Below, piece after piece: positions 27,415 to 37,032 of a stretch of 64,000 nucleotides of DNA. The DNA lies in assembly GCA_016710985.1 (NCBI GenBank), contig JADJTX010000013.1:62001-126000 (forward strand), read 5' to 3'. The DNA is from Ignavibacteria bacterium (GTDB lineage Bacteria; Bacteroidota; Ignavibacteria; Tepidaquicellales; Tepidaquicellaceae). Under the pieces are notes generated by a model that worked only from the letters and a program-made list of their open reading frames with translations, was not told where the DNA came from and did not search any database. The position numbers and the translations under genes are program-made. How positions within the stretch are numbered: position 1 is the first letter of the stretch; each line of letters starts with the position of its first letter.

Positions 27415-30075
27415 TTATTTTGCCGGAGGATTTTTCATTTTTTCCTTAATGGATTCTATCTTCTGCCTGATGCTGATATCATTAGCACCTGAGGCTGAAA
27501 GTCTGTTCAGAAGATCCAGCGCTTTCTGATATTCGCCTTTAGTTTCATAAACATCGAGTAAAACCCTGTAAGGATTGTAATACGACTCATAATTATTCGG
27601 ATTTGTCTTCATATCTTCTTCAGCTTTCACTTCAACATCATTGATAAGCCTGTTGAACATTTCTTTATTTCCTATTCTGTTATACAACATTGCCAGATCG
27701 TATTCAATACGGTAATCCATTGCAACAACATCAGCCGGCATTACCTGCTCCATTCTGTTAAGCACTTCGTTTGCCTGAGGAAACTTTGCGGAATCCTGAG
27801 CATACGTATATGCCAGTCTGAAAAACAGTGTTCTGAAAGTCTGTGTCATTCTTACCTGGTCTTCATTATAGAAAATATTCTTATCATTAAGTCCCCTGAA
27901 TCTGAATCCGTACTGAGGTGTTTTGGATGGTTCGGCCGGACTATCGAAAAGACTTTTTCTCATGATATCAACATCTACATTAAATCCCAGTCCTTTATCA
28001 TTCGGTTTGAACGGTACCAACCTTTGACCCATACCTTCGATCACAAGATATTCTCCGAGTCCGACAAAGTTTTCTTCGGTGACTGTTATCGAAAAATATA
28101 TCGGGCGTTCCCATTTATTTGCTTTTATAATATCTATGAGAAGAAGATCATTTGCCTTCAAAGCAGTGATGACCTGATTTCCCTGCTGCTGTCTGATGGT
28201 CGGAGGAATATTTGTTACAATCTTAGTCGGAAGATCCGGCTGATTCCTCATTGAATCCGGATATGCGCTCAAAGGCACATCATAGGTAACAGGTTTCTTC
28301 TCGTCCCATTGTATCGGCTGGAGCCTTTTTAGCTGTGCATCAGTAAATGTCATCGGAACAGTCAGTGATCCGTATGGTCTTTCATTTTTCAGCTGAAGAT
28401 TATACCAGTCTGTCTGAGCTAGTGAAAGATTGACAACTCTGACATCGGTTCTTACTCCGTAAACTGCCTGCAGACACCATAACGGGAATGTATCATTATC
28501 ACCGTTTGTAATAAGTATGGCATCCTTGTCAACACTTTGCAAAATATTGTAAGCATAATCATAAGGCAGATAATTTCCGTTTCTGTTCTGATGATAGTAA
28601 TTTACCCTGAGCATATTCAGCGGAACAGCCGCAAATGAAAGAATCAAAACTACAGAGCATACTGCCATCAGAGATTTTTTATTCATCTTTTCCGATATCA
28701 GTTCAATGAGTCCGGCTACGCCGACTCCTATCCACAGTGAAAATGCCATGAAGGCTCCTACATAGAAGTAGTCCCGTTCCCGGGGCTGCGGCTCCTGTTG
28801 ATTCTGATATAGCGTAGTTACTATTCCCATCATCAGGAACATCATGAGGAATATGAATCCCAGTTTCCAGTCTTTCCGGAACTGGTAGAACAATCCAAAC
28901 ATGCCTATCAGAAATGGTATTGCATAAAATTTATTGAAGTCAACTCCGTCATTTTGATTATAGCCTGCCCTTCCTATATAATTCCAGAACCAGTAACGGT
29001 TAAACATATGGTTGATCTGATAATCCCATAAAAACTCCAAGTCGCTTGAATAATTCTGATAGATCCCCTGGTGCTGAGGCTCTTGTGAATATCGTCTCGG
29101 TAAAATTAACGGCTGCTGTCCGTATTGTTCACGATTCAAGTAAGAAATAAGTGTTTCAAGATTTGACGGATTGTTTTCATTTATGGGAAGGTTCGTAACA
29201 TTAGCTCTTTCTAAAATTGATATATATGTTGAGTAACCTAAAATTACAAGAAACAAAGAAAGTGTCAGAAGACTCAGGATCGGATTCATCTTTTGTCTGG
29301 CATAATAAATTCCGAATATGATCAGACCAATGACCAATACACCTATCATTACGCTTCCCGACATCAGCAAAGGAAATTTCTTTACAATTCCGGGATATAC
29401 AATGAAAAATGCTATTGCAGACAAACCGAAAGCTACCGTAAGGGTTTTTGGTGAATAATCGTATCTCTTAAAATAAAAGAATAATCCTGCAAGAAAAATA
29501 CATTGTGCAACTATCAAATGGATCCCTATTGATAATCCAACGATATAAGCTACAAGAAGCAGATACTTATCACTTCCCGGTTCATCTGATCTTTCCCACC
29601 AAACCATCAGTATCCACATACAAAGTCCGATCAGGAATGTTCCCATTCCGTAAACTTCACCTTCCAGGGCATTGAACCAGAATGATTCACTGAATGCATA
29701 TGATAAAGCTCCTACCGCTGAAGATCCGCATATCAGAAGGATATCAAAAGTTGTTTTCGGAACTCCTCTCCAGTTCTTTATTACTTTCGTAGAGATCAGA
29801 TATAAGCACAAAACACAAAGCGAACTAGATATCACAGAAAGATAGTTTGCTCTCAAACCTATATCAGAAGCTGTCGGAAGCATTGTAAATATTTTACCCA
29901 TTAAGGTAAAAAAAGGCGCTCCCGGCGGATGCGGTACAGATAAAGTGTATGCACAGGCAATGAACTCACCGCAGTCCCATAATGAGAAAGTCGGCTGAAC
30001 TGTCATTACGTATATTATTGTTGCAAACAAAAATACAAATGCTGCGAATATCCGGTTTGTTAGTTTAAAATCCAT
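27415..30075 (-). CDS. DUF2723 membrane protein, probable GT-C glycosyltransferase, with TPR tail
   Basis: 886 residues. The N-terminus has the DUF2723 hallmarks FSLWDCGEFIACAYTLSVPH and PPGAPFFTLMGKIF in the first extracytoplasmic loop, followed by about twelve helices to residue 510. A soluble domain (510-760) and helical repeats (770-880) follow. The acidic WDCGE in the first loop matches the catalytic position of GT-C protein O-mannosyltransferase-like enzymes, and I recall DUF2723 being linked to protein O-glycosylation in Bacteroidota. The function here is inferred from that. Confidence 0.8.
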   Translation of the reverse strand: MDFKLTNRIFAAFVFLFATIIYVMTVQPTFSLWDCGEFIACAYTLSVPHPPGAPFFTLMGKIFTMLPTASDIGLRANYLSVISSSLCVLCLYLISTKVIKNWRGVPKTTFDILLICGSSAVGALSYAFSESFWFNALEGEVYGMGTFLIGLCMWILMVWWERSDEPGSDKYLLLVAYIVGLSIGIHLIVAQCIFLAGLFFYFKRYDYSPKTLTVAFGLSAIAFFIVYPGIVKKFPLLMSGSVMIGVLVIGLIIFGIYYARQKMNPILSLLTLSLFLVILGYSTYISILERANVTNLPINENNPSNLETLISYLNREQYGQQPLILPRRYSQEPQHQGIYQNYSSDLEFLWDYQINHMFNRYWFWNYIGRAGYNQNDGVDFNKFYAIPFLIGMFGLFYQFRKDWKLGFIFLMMFLMMGIVTTLYQNQQEPQPRERDYFYVGAFMAFSLWIGVGVAGLIELISEKMNKKSLMAVCSVVLILSFAAVPLNMLRVNYYHQNRNGNYLPYDYAYNILQSVDKDAILITNGDNDTFPLWCLQAVYGVRTDVRVVNLSLAQTDWYNLQLKNERPYGSLTVPMTFTDAQLKRLQPIQWDEKKPVTYDVPLSAYPDSMRNQPDLPTKIVTNIPPTIRQQQGNQVITALKANDLLLIDIIKANKWERPIYFSITVTEENFVGLGEYLVIEGMGQRLVPFKPNDKGLGFNVDVDIMRKSLFDSPAEPSKTPQYGFRFRGLNDKNIFYNEDQVRMTQTFRTLFFRLAYTYAQDSAKFPQANEVLNRMEQVMPADVVAMDYRIEYDLAMLYNRIGNKEMFNRLINDVEVKAEEDMKTNPNNYESYYNPYRVLLDVYETKGEYQKALDLLNRLSASGANDISIRQKIESIKEKMKNPPAK

Positions 30076-30089
30076 TTATAGTTTTAAAT

Positions 30090-30298
30090 TATGAAAGGCG
30101 AATTAATTAAAAGTTTATAAAGTAAAAGTTCTTTAAGTTACGGGTTACGAGTTACGGGATACGGGATAATAGTTACAGTTTAAAGTTTACAGTTTACAAG
30201 TAAAAGTTTATATTTCTTTAAGTTCAAAACTTACAATGAACGTTAACATTGTCAATTTTTAGTAATAAATCGTAACTCGTAACTCGTAATTCGTAACT
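30090..30298. repeat. Heptamer-type tandem repeats between clpP and the DUF2723 gene
   Basis: Degenerate 7-mers of the GTTACGG/GTTACGA type near 30137-30165, AGTTTAC words near 30175-30200, and a cleaner array of GTAACTC/GTAATTC at about 30268-30296. The last family recurs at 35.3 kb and 37.7 kb. Confidence 0.75.
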
Positions 30299-30973
30299 TT
30301 AGCTTTTGGCTTTCTCTTTCTTTTCCCTGTGAGCTAGTATCTCATCTATCAATCCGTATTTTTTCGCTTCTTCAGGATTCATGATATTATCTCTTTCGGC
30401 ATCTGCCATTACTTTTTCAATCGGCTGTCCCGAATGATGTGCAGTAATTCTGAACAGTGTCTCTCTGGTTTTTTCCATATCTCTTGCATGAATGAGAATG
30501 TCAGTAGTCTGTCCGCCTAATCCGCTTGCCCACGGCTGATGCATCAGAATTTTAGAATGCGGAAGAGCAATTCTTTTTCCTGCTGCGCCGCCGGTAAGAA
30601 GAAGTTGCCCCATAGAAGCAGCCATTCCGACACACATCGTAGTAACATCAGGTCTAATATACTGCATTGTATCGTATATAGCCATTCCCGCAGTAACGCT
30701 TCCTCCGGGCGAATTTATATAAAGCATAATGTCCTTATCAGGATCTTCGGATTCCAAAAATAATAACTGAGCGATTATCAGTGATGCCATTTCATCATAG
30801 ACTGCCGTTCCTAAAAAGATAATTCTTTCCTTTAATAATCTTGAATATATATCATAAGCTCTCTCACCTCTTGATGTCTGCTCGACTACCATAGGCACCA
30901 GCTGACTGTTAATCTGATTTAATCCGTAATTTATGTAAGGTTCGTTTTTCTTAAGTTTATCTGAGTAGTTCAT
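30299..30973 (-). CDS. clpP: ATP-dependent Clp protease proteolytic subunit
   Basis: Serine peptidase that forms the tetradecameric barrel of ClpXP/ClpAP. The catalytic triad is visible: Ser in GMAASMGQLLL, His in KILMHQPW and Asp in AERDNIMN. Other hallmarks are RIIFLGTAVYDEM and NSPGGSVTAGMAIYDTM. I chose the ATG at 30971-30973 (MNYSDKLKK); an in-frame start 60 bp upstream would add 20 residues without family support. It follows tig in the same direction, the common tig-clpP order, but no clpX is present. Confidence 0.95.
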   Translation of the reverse strand: MNYSDKLKKNEPYINYGLNQINSQLVPMVVEQTSRGERAYDIYSRLLKERIIFLGTAVYDEMASLIIAQLLFLESEDPDKDIMLYINSPGGSVTAGMAIYDTMQYIRPDVTTMCVGMAASMGQLLLTGGAAGKRIALPHSKILMHQPWASGLGGQTTDILIHARDMEKTRETLFRITAHHSGQPIEKVMADAERDNIMNPEEAKKYGLIDEILAHREKKEKAKS

Positions 30974-31119
30974 TTTAGTTTTTTTTAAATTTTTTGTAAA
31001 TAAATTTCTTAAGGATCGGATTTCTGTTAACATTCACCGGTATTTGTAATTAACCGGAAGAAAGTGTTTTGTCACGAAAATAAAAATGAATTTTAAACAA
31101 CAATTCTGAAAGCCGTATC

Positions 31120-32445
31120 TTAATCTGATTCGGTTCCCTGCTGATCTTCCTTTTTCAATACTTCTTCTTTTTCTTCAATGCTGGCATTTGAAATTATCAG
31201 ATCAAGAACTTTGTCGTTCAATATCTTCATTTTTACATCTTCGTTATCCTTATACGCTTCTATTAATTTTTCCGCGGGAATGTTATATCTCGATGCGTTC
31301 TCTTCCGCTATTTTTGTATAATCTTCTTCTTCAACTTTTATGTTATGATCTTCGATCATTTTCTCCCTGATCAGATACCATTTTGCCTGCAGAATCGCAT
31401 CAACCCTGCGCTCTCTCTTAAACTCTTCCTCATCAAAATCTTTAGGAAGCTGCTGCTTGGGATATTGGTGTTTGTACTCCTCAATCATTCCGTTTAAAAT
31501 TACCTGCACATATCTTTCGGGAGCCGGGATATCATTTGTCTTTATCATTTCGCTGATTGCATCAGTATCTATTTTTCTGTCAGAGACTCCGTCATATATT
31601 TTCTGAATTTCATTTTTGATCTCCTGTTTGAAATCCTCTTCTGTTTTTATTTCTTCTTTATTTGTTACTTTCCTGAAAAATTCTTCATTCATTTCAGGTA
31701 AAACGATCTTCTCAACTTTAGTACACGTGATCTGAACTTTCTTAGGTCCGCCTTCAGCATTTTTTGAATCAATGATCCTGACCTCACCTTCTTTAATTCC
31801 TTTAAAACCTTCTTTAAACTCGGGAAAGATCTGCGGATTGCCAAGATATACTTTCAGATCTTTTTGCGATTGTCCGATTATAATATTCCCTGCTTCATCA
31901 AGATTCTGCAGATCGACTGTCACTATATAGTTATCATCTAATGCAACACCGTCAATCTCATTTGTTGCGTGCCTGAATCTGTGATACTGGATCTCATCAT
32001 CAACACGTGAATCATCAATTATGTATTTTGTTTTTTTCAGCTCAAGTCCTTTATAATTATCAACTTTGATCTCCGGCATTATCTCAAATTCGACTTTAAA
32101 AGAAAATTTTTCCTTTGGTTTATAATCAAGATCAGTTATTGCGGCTTTACTCAGAAGGTCAAGCTTATTCTCGACCAGGTAATTTACAAAGATCTCATTT
32201 GCAATGTCTTCTAACGAAGAATATTCTATGCCTTCTCCGTAAAGTTTTTTTATCATGTTTAGAGGAGCTTTTCCTTTCCTGAATCCCGGGATGCTTGCTT
32301 TTTTTCTGTACTTCTCTATTGCCTTTTCAAAATGGGGTGTAAGTTCTTCATAAGAAAGCTCCGCTACAAGCTCTTTCTTAGAGTTTTCTAAGTCATTTAA
32401 AGTTAAATCCAAGTTTGGTTTTAAATATTTAGTTGGAAACTTCAA
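31120..32445 (-). CDS. tig: Trigger factor
   Basis: Ribosome-bound chaperone and peptidyl-prolyl isomerase that meets nascent chains. The N-terminal ribosome-binding domain carries the signature IPGFRKGKAPLNMIKKLYG (around residue 55). A middle FKBP-like domain (about 165-250) is divergent, and the C-terminal helical cradle follows with a charged tail. The length of 441 is typical. The first codon is TTG (32443-32445). A second TTG twelve codons later would give a start nearer the family norm, so the exact N-terminus is uncertain. Confidence 0.93.
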   Translation of the reverse strand: MKFPTKYLKPNLDLTLNDLENSKKELVAELSYEELTPHFEKAIEKYRKKASIPGFRKGKAPLNMIKKLYGEGIEYSSLEDIANEIFVNYLVENKLDLLSKAAITDLDYKPKEKFSFKVEFEIMPEIKVDNYKGLELKKTKYIIDDSRVDDEIQYHRFRHATNEIDGVALDDNYIVTVDLQNLDEAGNIIIGQSQKDLKVYLGNPQIFPEFKEGFKGIKEGEVRIIDSKNAEGGPKKVQITCTKVEKIVLPEMNEEFFRKVTNKEEIKTEEDFKQEIKNEIQKIYDGVSDRKIDTDAISEMIKTNDIPAPERYVQVILNGMIEEYKHQYPKQQLPKDFDEEEFKRERRVDAILQAKWYLIREKMIEDHNIKVEEEDYTKIAEENASRYNIPAEKLIEAYKDNEDVKMKILNDKVLDLIISNASIEEKEEVLKKEDQQGTESD

Positions 32446-32811
32446 AATTACTCAAATAGCAAAGAAGTAACAAGGAATTTAATTTTTGTTTTGTTAATTA
32501 CTCTGTACACAGCAAAAAGGACCACGGATAACGCTGACAAAACGGAAGAATAACGGATTTATTGAAACAAATACTAAAACTGTAAATGACTATGTAAAAA
32601 TAAATTATCCCATGCATGATGTTGAACTATACGAACTATACGAACTATACGAACTACACGAACTACACGAACTACACGAACTACACGAACTACACGAACT
32701 ACACGAACTACACGAACTACACGAACTACACGAACTACACGAACTACACGAACTCAACATTCCCTTTGCAATTGTAAAACTTTTTCTAATTATATATGTT
32801 TTACAAAATTA
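32446..32811. repeat. Intergenic stretch with a 9-bp tandem array
   Basis: Near 32520 is a decayed element (CCACGGATAACGCTGACAAA) also seen in the 15-kb region. From about 32625 to 32755 there are some fifteen units of a 9-mer: first GAACTATAC, then GAACTACAC. As 9 is a multiple of three, an open frame of ELHELH repeats results. I do not regard it as a gene, since codon choice is invariant between units and there is no other sequence to support it. Confidence 0.85.
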
Positions 32812-33027
32812 ATGAATTCCACACCTTACACAAATAATTTAAAATCAGATTCAAAATTTAATTTTAAATTGAAGAAAATTTTTATTTTTGCTGTCCCCTT
32901 TGTATTAATCGCATCATTGATTTTCTATTCTTACAAAGAATCCGTTTTGTATTCATCTTCAGACAAGATCGATCCTGAAGTTACAATAAATGAAAAAAAT
33001 AATGTCACTGCTCTACCGGAGAGATGA
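32812..33027 (+). CDS. N-terminal membrane-anchor piece of the lytic transglycosylase
   Basis: 71 residues with one membrane helix (about residues 25-42, FIFAVPFVLIASLIFYSY) and a polar tail. Its TGA overlaps the ATG of the transglycosylase frame (ATGA at 33024-33027). The more likely reading is that both are one anchored enzyme split by a single-base indel near 33010-33027. The alternative is a coupled pair in which the anchor is a separate small protein. Confidence 0.5.
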   Translation: MNSTPYTNNLKSDSKFNFKLKKIFIFAVPFVLIASLIFYSYKESVLYSSSDKIDPEVTINEKNNVTALPER

Positions 33028-33875
33028 AAGTAAAAGCGGATGATCTTGATCAGATGGTGTCTAAACAGTCATTTGACAATGCAGTTTATGTTGAAAATTT
33101 ACTGAAGGACTGGCCGACATTGTTTGATCTTTTTACATCCAATGCAAATTTTAAACAACAGGCAAAATCAATTAATGTAAGGGACCTCGAACGTGTAAAT
33201 GAAAAGATTCAGATGGTAAGCAAGGAGTTCAAACTTGGTAATGTAGATAATCTTGTGACGGAATTCGGTGACCTTATTAAACAGGAATGCAATAATTATA
33301 AATTAGACTGGAGAATTGTGCTTGCGATCATCAGGCAGGAATCTTATTTCAATGCATATGCACGTTCTCATGCCGGAGCTTTCGGTCTTATGCAGCTGAT
33401 GCCGCGAACAGGAGCCGGACTTCAAAGTACTTTGGAGCTTGAAGAAACACAGACTCCGAAGAATAATCTGATCGCAGGAATTTATTATTATGCTGCTCTC
33501 GTATCTCAGTTCAGGGATCTTGGTGAAGATAAATATAAATTCGCCCTTGCAGCTTACAATGCCGGACTCGGCAGAGTCATTGATGCGATGACGATCACCG
33601 CATATTTTGATAAAGATTATAAAGTCTGGGAAAATGTGAAAGAGGCTTATCCGTATTTATCATCAAAAGAAGACTCTATACATTCACTCGTATGGCCGGA
33701 TTCAAGGAAACCAACATACGGGTCACTCGATAACTGGAAAGAGCCTTATAACTACGTAAGCAGCATCATGTTTTATTATGAAGCTTATAAAAATATGTTC
33801 GAGTCTAATCTCGAAGAACCTGCTTCCGTAACAAAGAAAGTAAAAAAGACAAAGAAGAAAAAGAAAATTCAGTAA
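33024..33875 (+). CDS. SLT-type lytic transglycosylase
   Basis: Cleaves the glycan strand of peptidoglycan to form 1,6-anhydro ends. It has a helical N-terminal half, then an SLT domain (about residues 85-225) with the catalytic Glu in AIIRQESYFNAYARS, the GAFGLMQLMPRTG motif, and AAYNAGLGRVIDA. The C-terminus is a Lys-rich tail. As written it lacks a signal peptide; the preceding overlapping frame supplies a membrane anchor, so the full enzyme would face the periplasm. Confidence 0.88.
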   Translation: MKVKADDLDQMVSKQSFDNAVYVENLLKDWPTLFDLFTSNANFKQQAKSINVRDLERVNEKIQMVSKEFKLGNVDNLVTEFGDLIKQECNNYKLDWRIVLAIIRQESYFNAYARSHAGAFGLMQLMPRTGAGLQSTLELEETQTPKNNLIAGIYYYAALVSQFRDLGEDKYKFALAAYNAGLGRVIDAMTITAYFDKDYKVWENVKEAYPYLSSKEDSIHSLVWPDSRKPTYGSLDNWKEPYNYVSSIMFYYEAYKNMFESNLEEPASVTKKVKKTKKKKKIQ

Positions 33876-33989
33876 GTTCGTTTAGTTCATGAAGTTTGTA
33901 TAGTTCGTATAGTTCGTAAAATCTCAATACTCAATACTCAATACTTAGTACTTAGTACTCAATACTCAATACTTAATGCTCAATACCTT
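33876..33989. repeat. Heptamer arrays after the transglycosylase gene
   Basis: AGTTCGTAT-type 9-mers near 33885-33918 give way to the 7-mer CAATACT at 33926-33985, with variants TTAGTAC and TTAATGC. The same CAATACT family is found at 40.8 kb and 47.85 kb. Confidence 0.8.
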
Positions 33990-35171
33990 ATGGAAACCAC
34001 AACTACTGAATCAATATCTCTCTTAGGCAGTGTAAAATCTTTCGAAGATGCAAGGAAATTATTTCCTGTTGCTGAATCCTGTACTTATCTGGACTCAGCG
34101 CATTATTCGCAGTATTCCCTTGAGACAAGAAGAAGACTGGTCGAATTCATAGATGAATTCACTTTTACAAATAAGAATCTAAGTCTTTTTAATTTCAAAA
34201 TTTCTGAATCTCTGAAAGAAAAATGCGCAGAGCTCATAGGAGCGGATAAAGATGACATTATCATAACAAGCAGCACTACTCACGGTTTAAATATATTTGC
34301 CAACGGAGTGGTTCTCAACAAAGGAGATTATGTTGCTTATGCAGATTCTGAATTCCCGGCCATTGTTTACCCATGGATGAATCAGGAAAAGCTTAGAGGA
34401 ATTAATAATGTAATGATACCTTCAAAGAACGGGCAGATAAAAGAGGAAGACATAGAAAAAGTGATTAAAGAATATAAAGTCAAAGTTCTGACTATCAGTT
34501 CTGTCGAGTTTCTTGGCTTCAGAAATGACCTAAGATCCATCAGTAAAATATGTAAAGACAATGACTGTTTATTTGTTGTTGATGCGATTCAGGGAACGGG
34601 CGTATGTCCTTTGAATGTAAAAGATATGAACATAGATTTCTTTTCCGCCGGTTCACAAAAATGGCTTATGGCTCCTGCAGGAATTGGCTTCGCATATATA
34701 TCTCCCCGTATAAAAGAAAAGGTCAACCCTACTTACGTCGCAACTTCCAGCATTGAATATGATTTTAAAAATTTTCTTGATTATAAACTCAATTTTCGAA
34801 AAGACGGCGCAGCATATGAAAATTCCACGCTCAATACACTTGGCATGATTGGTTTGGAATCCTCAATAGAATTATTCCTGAAACTCGGAGTTGACAATAT
34901 TTTTAATCATATTCTTAAACTTCAGGATGTCTTCATACAGGAGATGAAAGGATCTGATTTTAGAATCGAATCCGATCAGGATCCGGTCCATCGTTCCAAT
35001 ATTCTCATATTCAGTCATATTGATAATTCGAGAAATGAATCCATACAGAAATATCTGGAGAATGAAAATATCTTCATTGCACTTCGTGAAGGATTTCTTA
35101 GATTAGCCGCGCATGTTTTTAATAATGAGGATGATATTTTAAAGCTTACTGCATCGCTGAAGAAAATGTGA
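33990..35171 (+). CDS. Class V aminotransferase (cysteine desulfurase-like)
   Basis: PLP enzyme of fold type I, 393 residues. It shows YLDSAHYSQYSLETR near the N-terminus, the PLP-phosphate segment SSTTHGLNIFANGV, the cofactor-contacting Asp in FVVDAIQGTG, and the Schiff-base Lys in FSAGSQKWLMAPAGIGFAYI. The catalytic Cys loop of true desulfurases (IscS/SufS) is not obvious, so lyase or isomerase chemistry is equally possible. It stands alone between repeat arrays. Confidence 0.82.
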   Translation: METTTTESISLLGSVKSFEDARKLFPVAESCTYLDSAHYSQYSLETRRRLVEFIDEFTFTNKNLSLFNFKISESLKEKCAELIGADKDDIIITSSTTHGLNIFANGVVLNKGDYVAYADSEFPAIVYPWMNQEKLRGINNVMIPSKNGQIKEEDIEKVIKEYKVKVLTISSVEFLGFRNDLRSISKICKDNDCLFVVDAIQGTGVCPLNVKDMNIDFFSAGSQKWLMAPAGIGFAYISPRIKEKVNPTYVATSSIEYDFKNFLDYKLNFRKDGAAYENSTLNTLGMIGLESSIELFLKLGVDNIFNHILKLQDVFIQEMKGSDFRIESDQDPVHRSNILIFSHIDNSRNESIQKYLENENIFIALREGFLRLAAHVFNNEDDILKLTASLKKM

Positions 35172-35412
35172 ATGGTGAAACGTAATTCGTTAATCGTTAA
35201 TCGTTAATCGTGAATCGTCAATCGTGAATCGTCAATCGTGAATCGTCATTCGTGAATTGTTAGTATCTATAAATCGAACTCATAGTTCGTAACTCGTAAC
35301 TCGTAATTCGTAATTCGTAATTCGTAATTCGTAATTCGTAATTCGTAATTCGTAATTCGTAACTCGTAATTCGTAATTCGTAACTCGTAACTCTTAATTT
35401 GTAATTTGTAAT
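35172..35412. repeat. Long heptamer repeat tract
   Basis: Two 7-mer families lie back to back: TCGTGAA/TCGTTAA/TCGTCAA from about 35186 to 35260, and CGTAATT/CGTAACT from about 35287 to 35400 (some sixteen units). No gene or terminator is seen in the tract. Confidence 0.9.
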
Positions 35413-36093
35413 TCATCTAGCCATTGCCAAAACACATGTCATTATATCACCGCATCCATTTTCTTCAAGGACTTTGATCACTTCGTTTATAGTTGACCCT
35501 GTTGTTACTACATCATCAACTACTATTACTCTCTTACCATCAATTTGATTTTCATATTTTTTATTGATCTTAAATGCATCTTTCATATTGTTCATCCTTT
35601 GTTCGCGGTTAAGTTTTGTCTGAGTCTTTGTGTATCTGACTCTTGTCACAAGACCGGGGGAAAATTGGATATTCAGTTCTTTATTAATTCCAATACATAT
35701 AAAATCTGACTGATTGAATCCTCTTTCCCTGACTTTGGTTTTAAATAAAGGAACAGGGATAAGCAGATCGAAAGTTAAATCATTTTCTTTCAAATGGTTT
35801 CGTAATTCTTTCCCAAGAAGTTCACCGAGATAAATGCCGAGCCGCTTCATTCCTCCGTACTTCAGCTGATAAATGATCTTTGAAAAGTTGTCTCCTTCTC
35901 TGAAGGCAAACAAACTGAATGCAAAAGCGGAGTTAACCTTCCTCTTCAAATCTGACAGATCCTCAGTACTAACTTTGTCAATAAAATTTAACTCTTCATC
36001 AGATATATATTGATTTGAATTATTTTCATTCAATCTTTCGTCTGAAATAACAGAAGTCTTAGGGAAAATAAAATCTATCAGAGAGCTCAGCAT
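35413..36093 (-). CDS. ComF-family phosphoribosyltransferase
   Basis: Related to ComFC, needed for natural transformation in other bacteria. The PRTase domain shows YQLKYGGMKRLG, LLIPVPLFKTKVRERGFNQS, the PRPP loop VIVVDDVVTTGSTINEV and NREQRMNNMKDAF. The N-terminal zinc finger with CxxC pairs found in most ComF proteins is missing: residues 1-50 hold no cysteine although the FPK lead-in is kept. Length 226. It is divergent from the fabD fragment. Confidence 0.85.
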   Translation of the reverse strand: MLSSLIDFIFPKTSVISDERLNENNSNQYISDEELNFIDKVSTEDLSDLKRKVNSAFAFSLFAFREGDNFSKIIYQLKYGGMKRLGIYLGELLGKELRNHLKENDLTFDLLIPVPLFKTKVRERGFNQSDFICIGINKELNIQFSPGLVTRVRYTKTQTKLNREQRMNNMKDAFKINKKYENQIDGKRVIVVDDVVTTGSTINEVIKVLEENGCGDIMTCVLAMAR

Positions 36094-36167
36094 GGTCTGG
36101 TTATTCTTTATTAAACAAGTTAAAAATATTTTAACTATCAGTTTCTGAACACAAACTATTACAATTA

Positions 36168-37032
36168 ATACGAAAAGTTTGATCTGGCGAAAGATATATA
36201 TTCAAAAGCAGACTACATAATGGGAATGCCGCTTAGTGCAATTTCATTTGAAGGTCCCGCTGAAATACTTATGCAGACTCACATCACACAACCCGCTTTA
36301 TTCGTTCACTCATATATACTTACACAGCTCATCGGAAATAAAATCAAAGCAGAGGCGACGGCAGGACATTCGCTCGGAGAATATACATCCAATGTCTATG
36401 CAAACTCTGTCGGATTTGAAGACGGATTGAAGTTGGTCAAGAAAAGAGGAGAGCTGCTGAAAGAGTCCGGCGTGAAAAGACCGGGGACTATGGCAGCAAT
36501 AATCGGATTGAGCGAAGAACAGATCAGTGAAATATGTGAGAAAGCTAAAGAGCATCAGATAGTAGAGGCGGCAAATTATAATGCTCCGGGACAGATAGTG
36601 ATTTCCGGAGATGTCGAAGCCGTTCATCGCGCAATGAAAATCGCGAAAGATGAACCTTATAAAAGCAAGCTTGTGAAAGAACTTCCCGTTAGCGGTGCGT
36701 TTCATTCCGATCTTATGGTTACGTCTGCTGAAGACCTCAGGGTTGAGATCGATAAGATTGATTTTAAAAATGCCGGCATACCAATATTCACAAATGTAGA
36801 AGCCGAACCTGTTCAAGATAGCGACATCATTAAAAACTCTTTGTTCAGACAGCTGATGTCAGTAGTAAAATGGCAGAAGCTTATTGAGAACATGAGCAAC
36901 GATTTCGGTGTGACCGAATTTTATGAAATAGGTTCGGGAAAGGTTTTAACCGGTTTAATAAAAAGAATTAATCCAAAGGCAGCGCTTCACAATATCGGCA
37001 CGGTTGAAGATCTGATAAACTATAAAATATAA
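36168..37032 (+). CDS. fabD: Malonyl-CoA:ACP transacylase, 5'-truncated
   Basis: Loads malonyl groups on ACP for fatty acid synthesis. The nucleophile GHSLGEY, QPALFVHS and the late VSGAFHSDLM with its His are present. Homology begins upstream of the first ATG (36220), from codons near 36168 reading YEKFDLAKDIYSKADYI. The opening 20-25 residues with the GQGSQ oxyanion motif are absent, and the 75 bp up to the divergent comF do not encode them in any frame. So the 5' end was lost at this junction, or the contig is misjoined. It is followed without a gap by the DUF3109 gene and then fabG. Confidence 0.85.

Noticed and set aside
32612..32812. Open frame of ELHELH repeats
   Set aside because: Produced by a 9-bp DNA repeat with identical codons in each unit; it ends at the start of the transglycosylase anchor.
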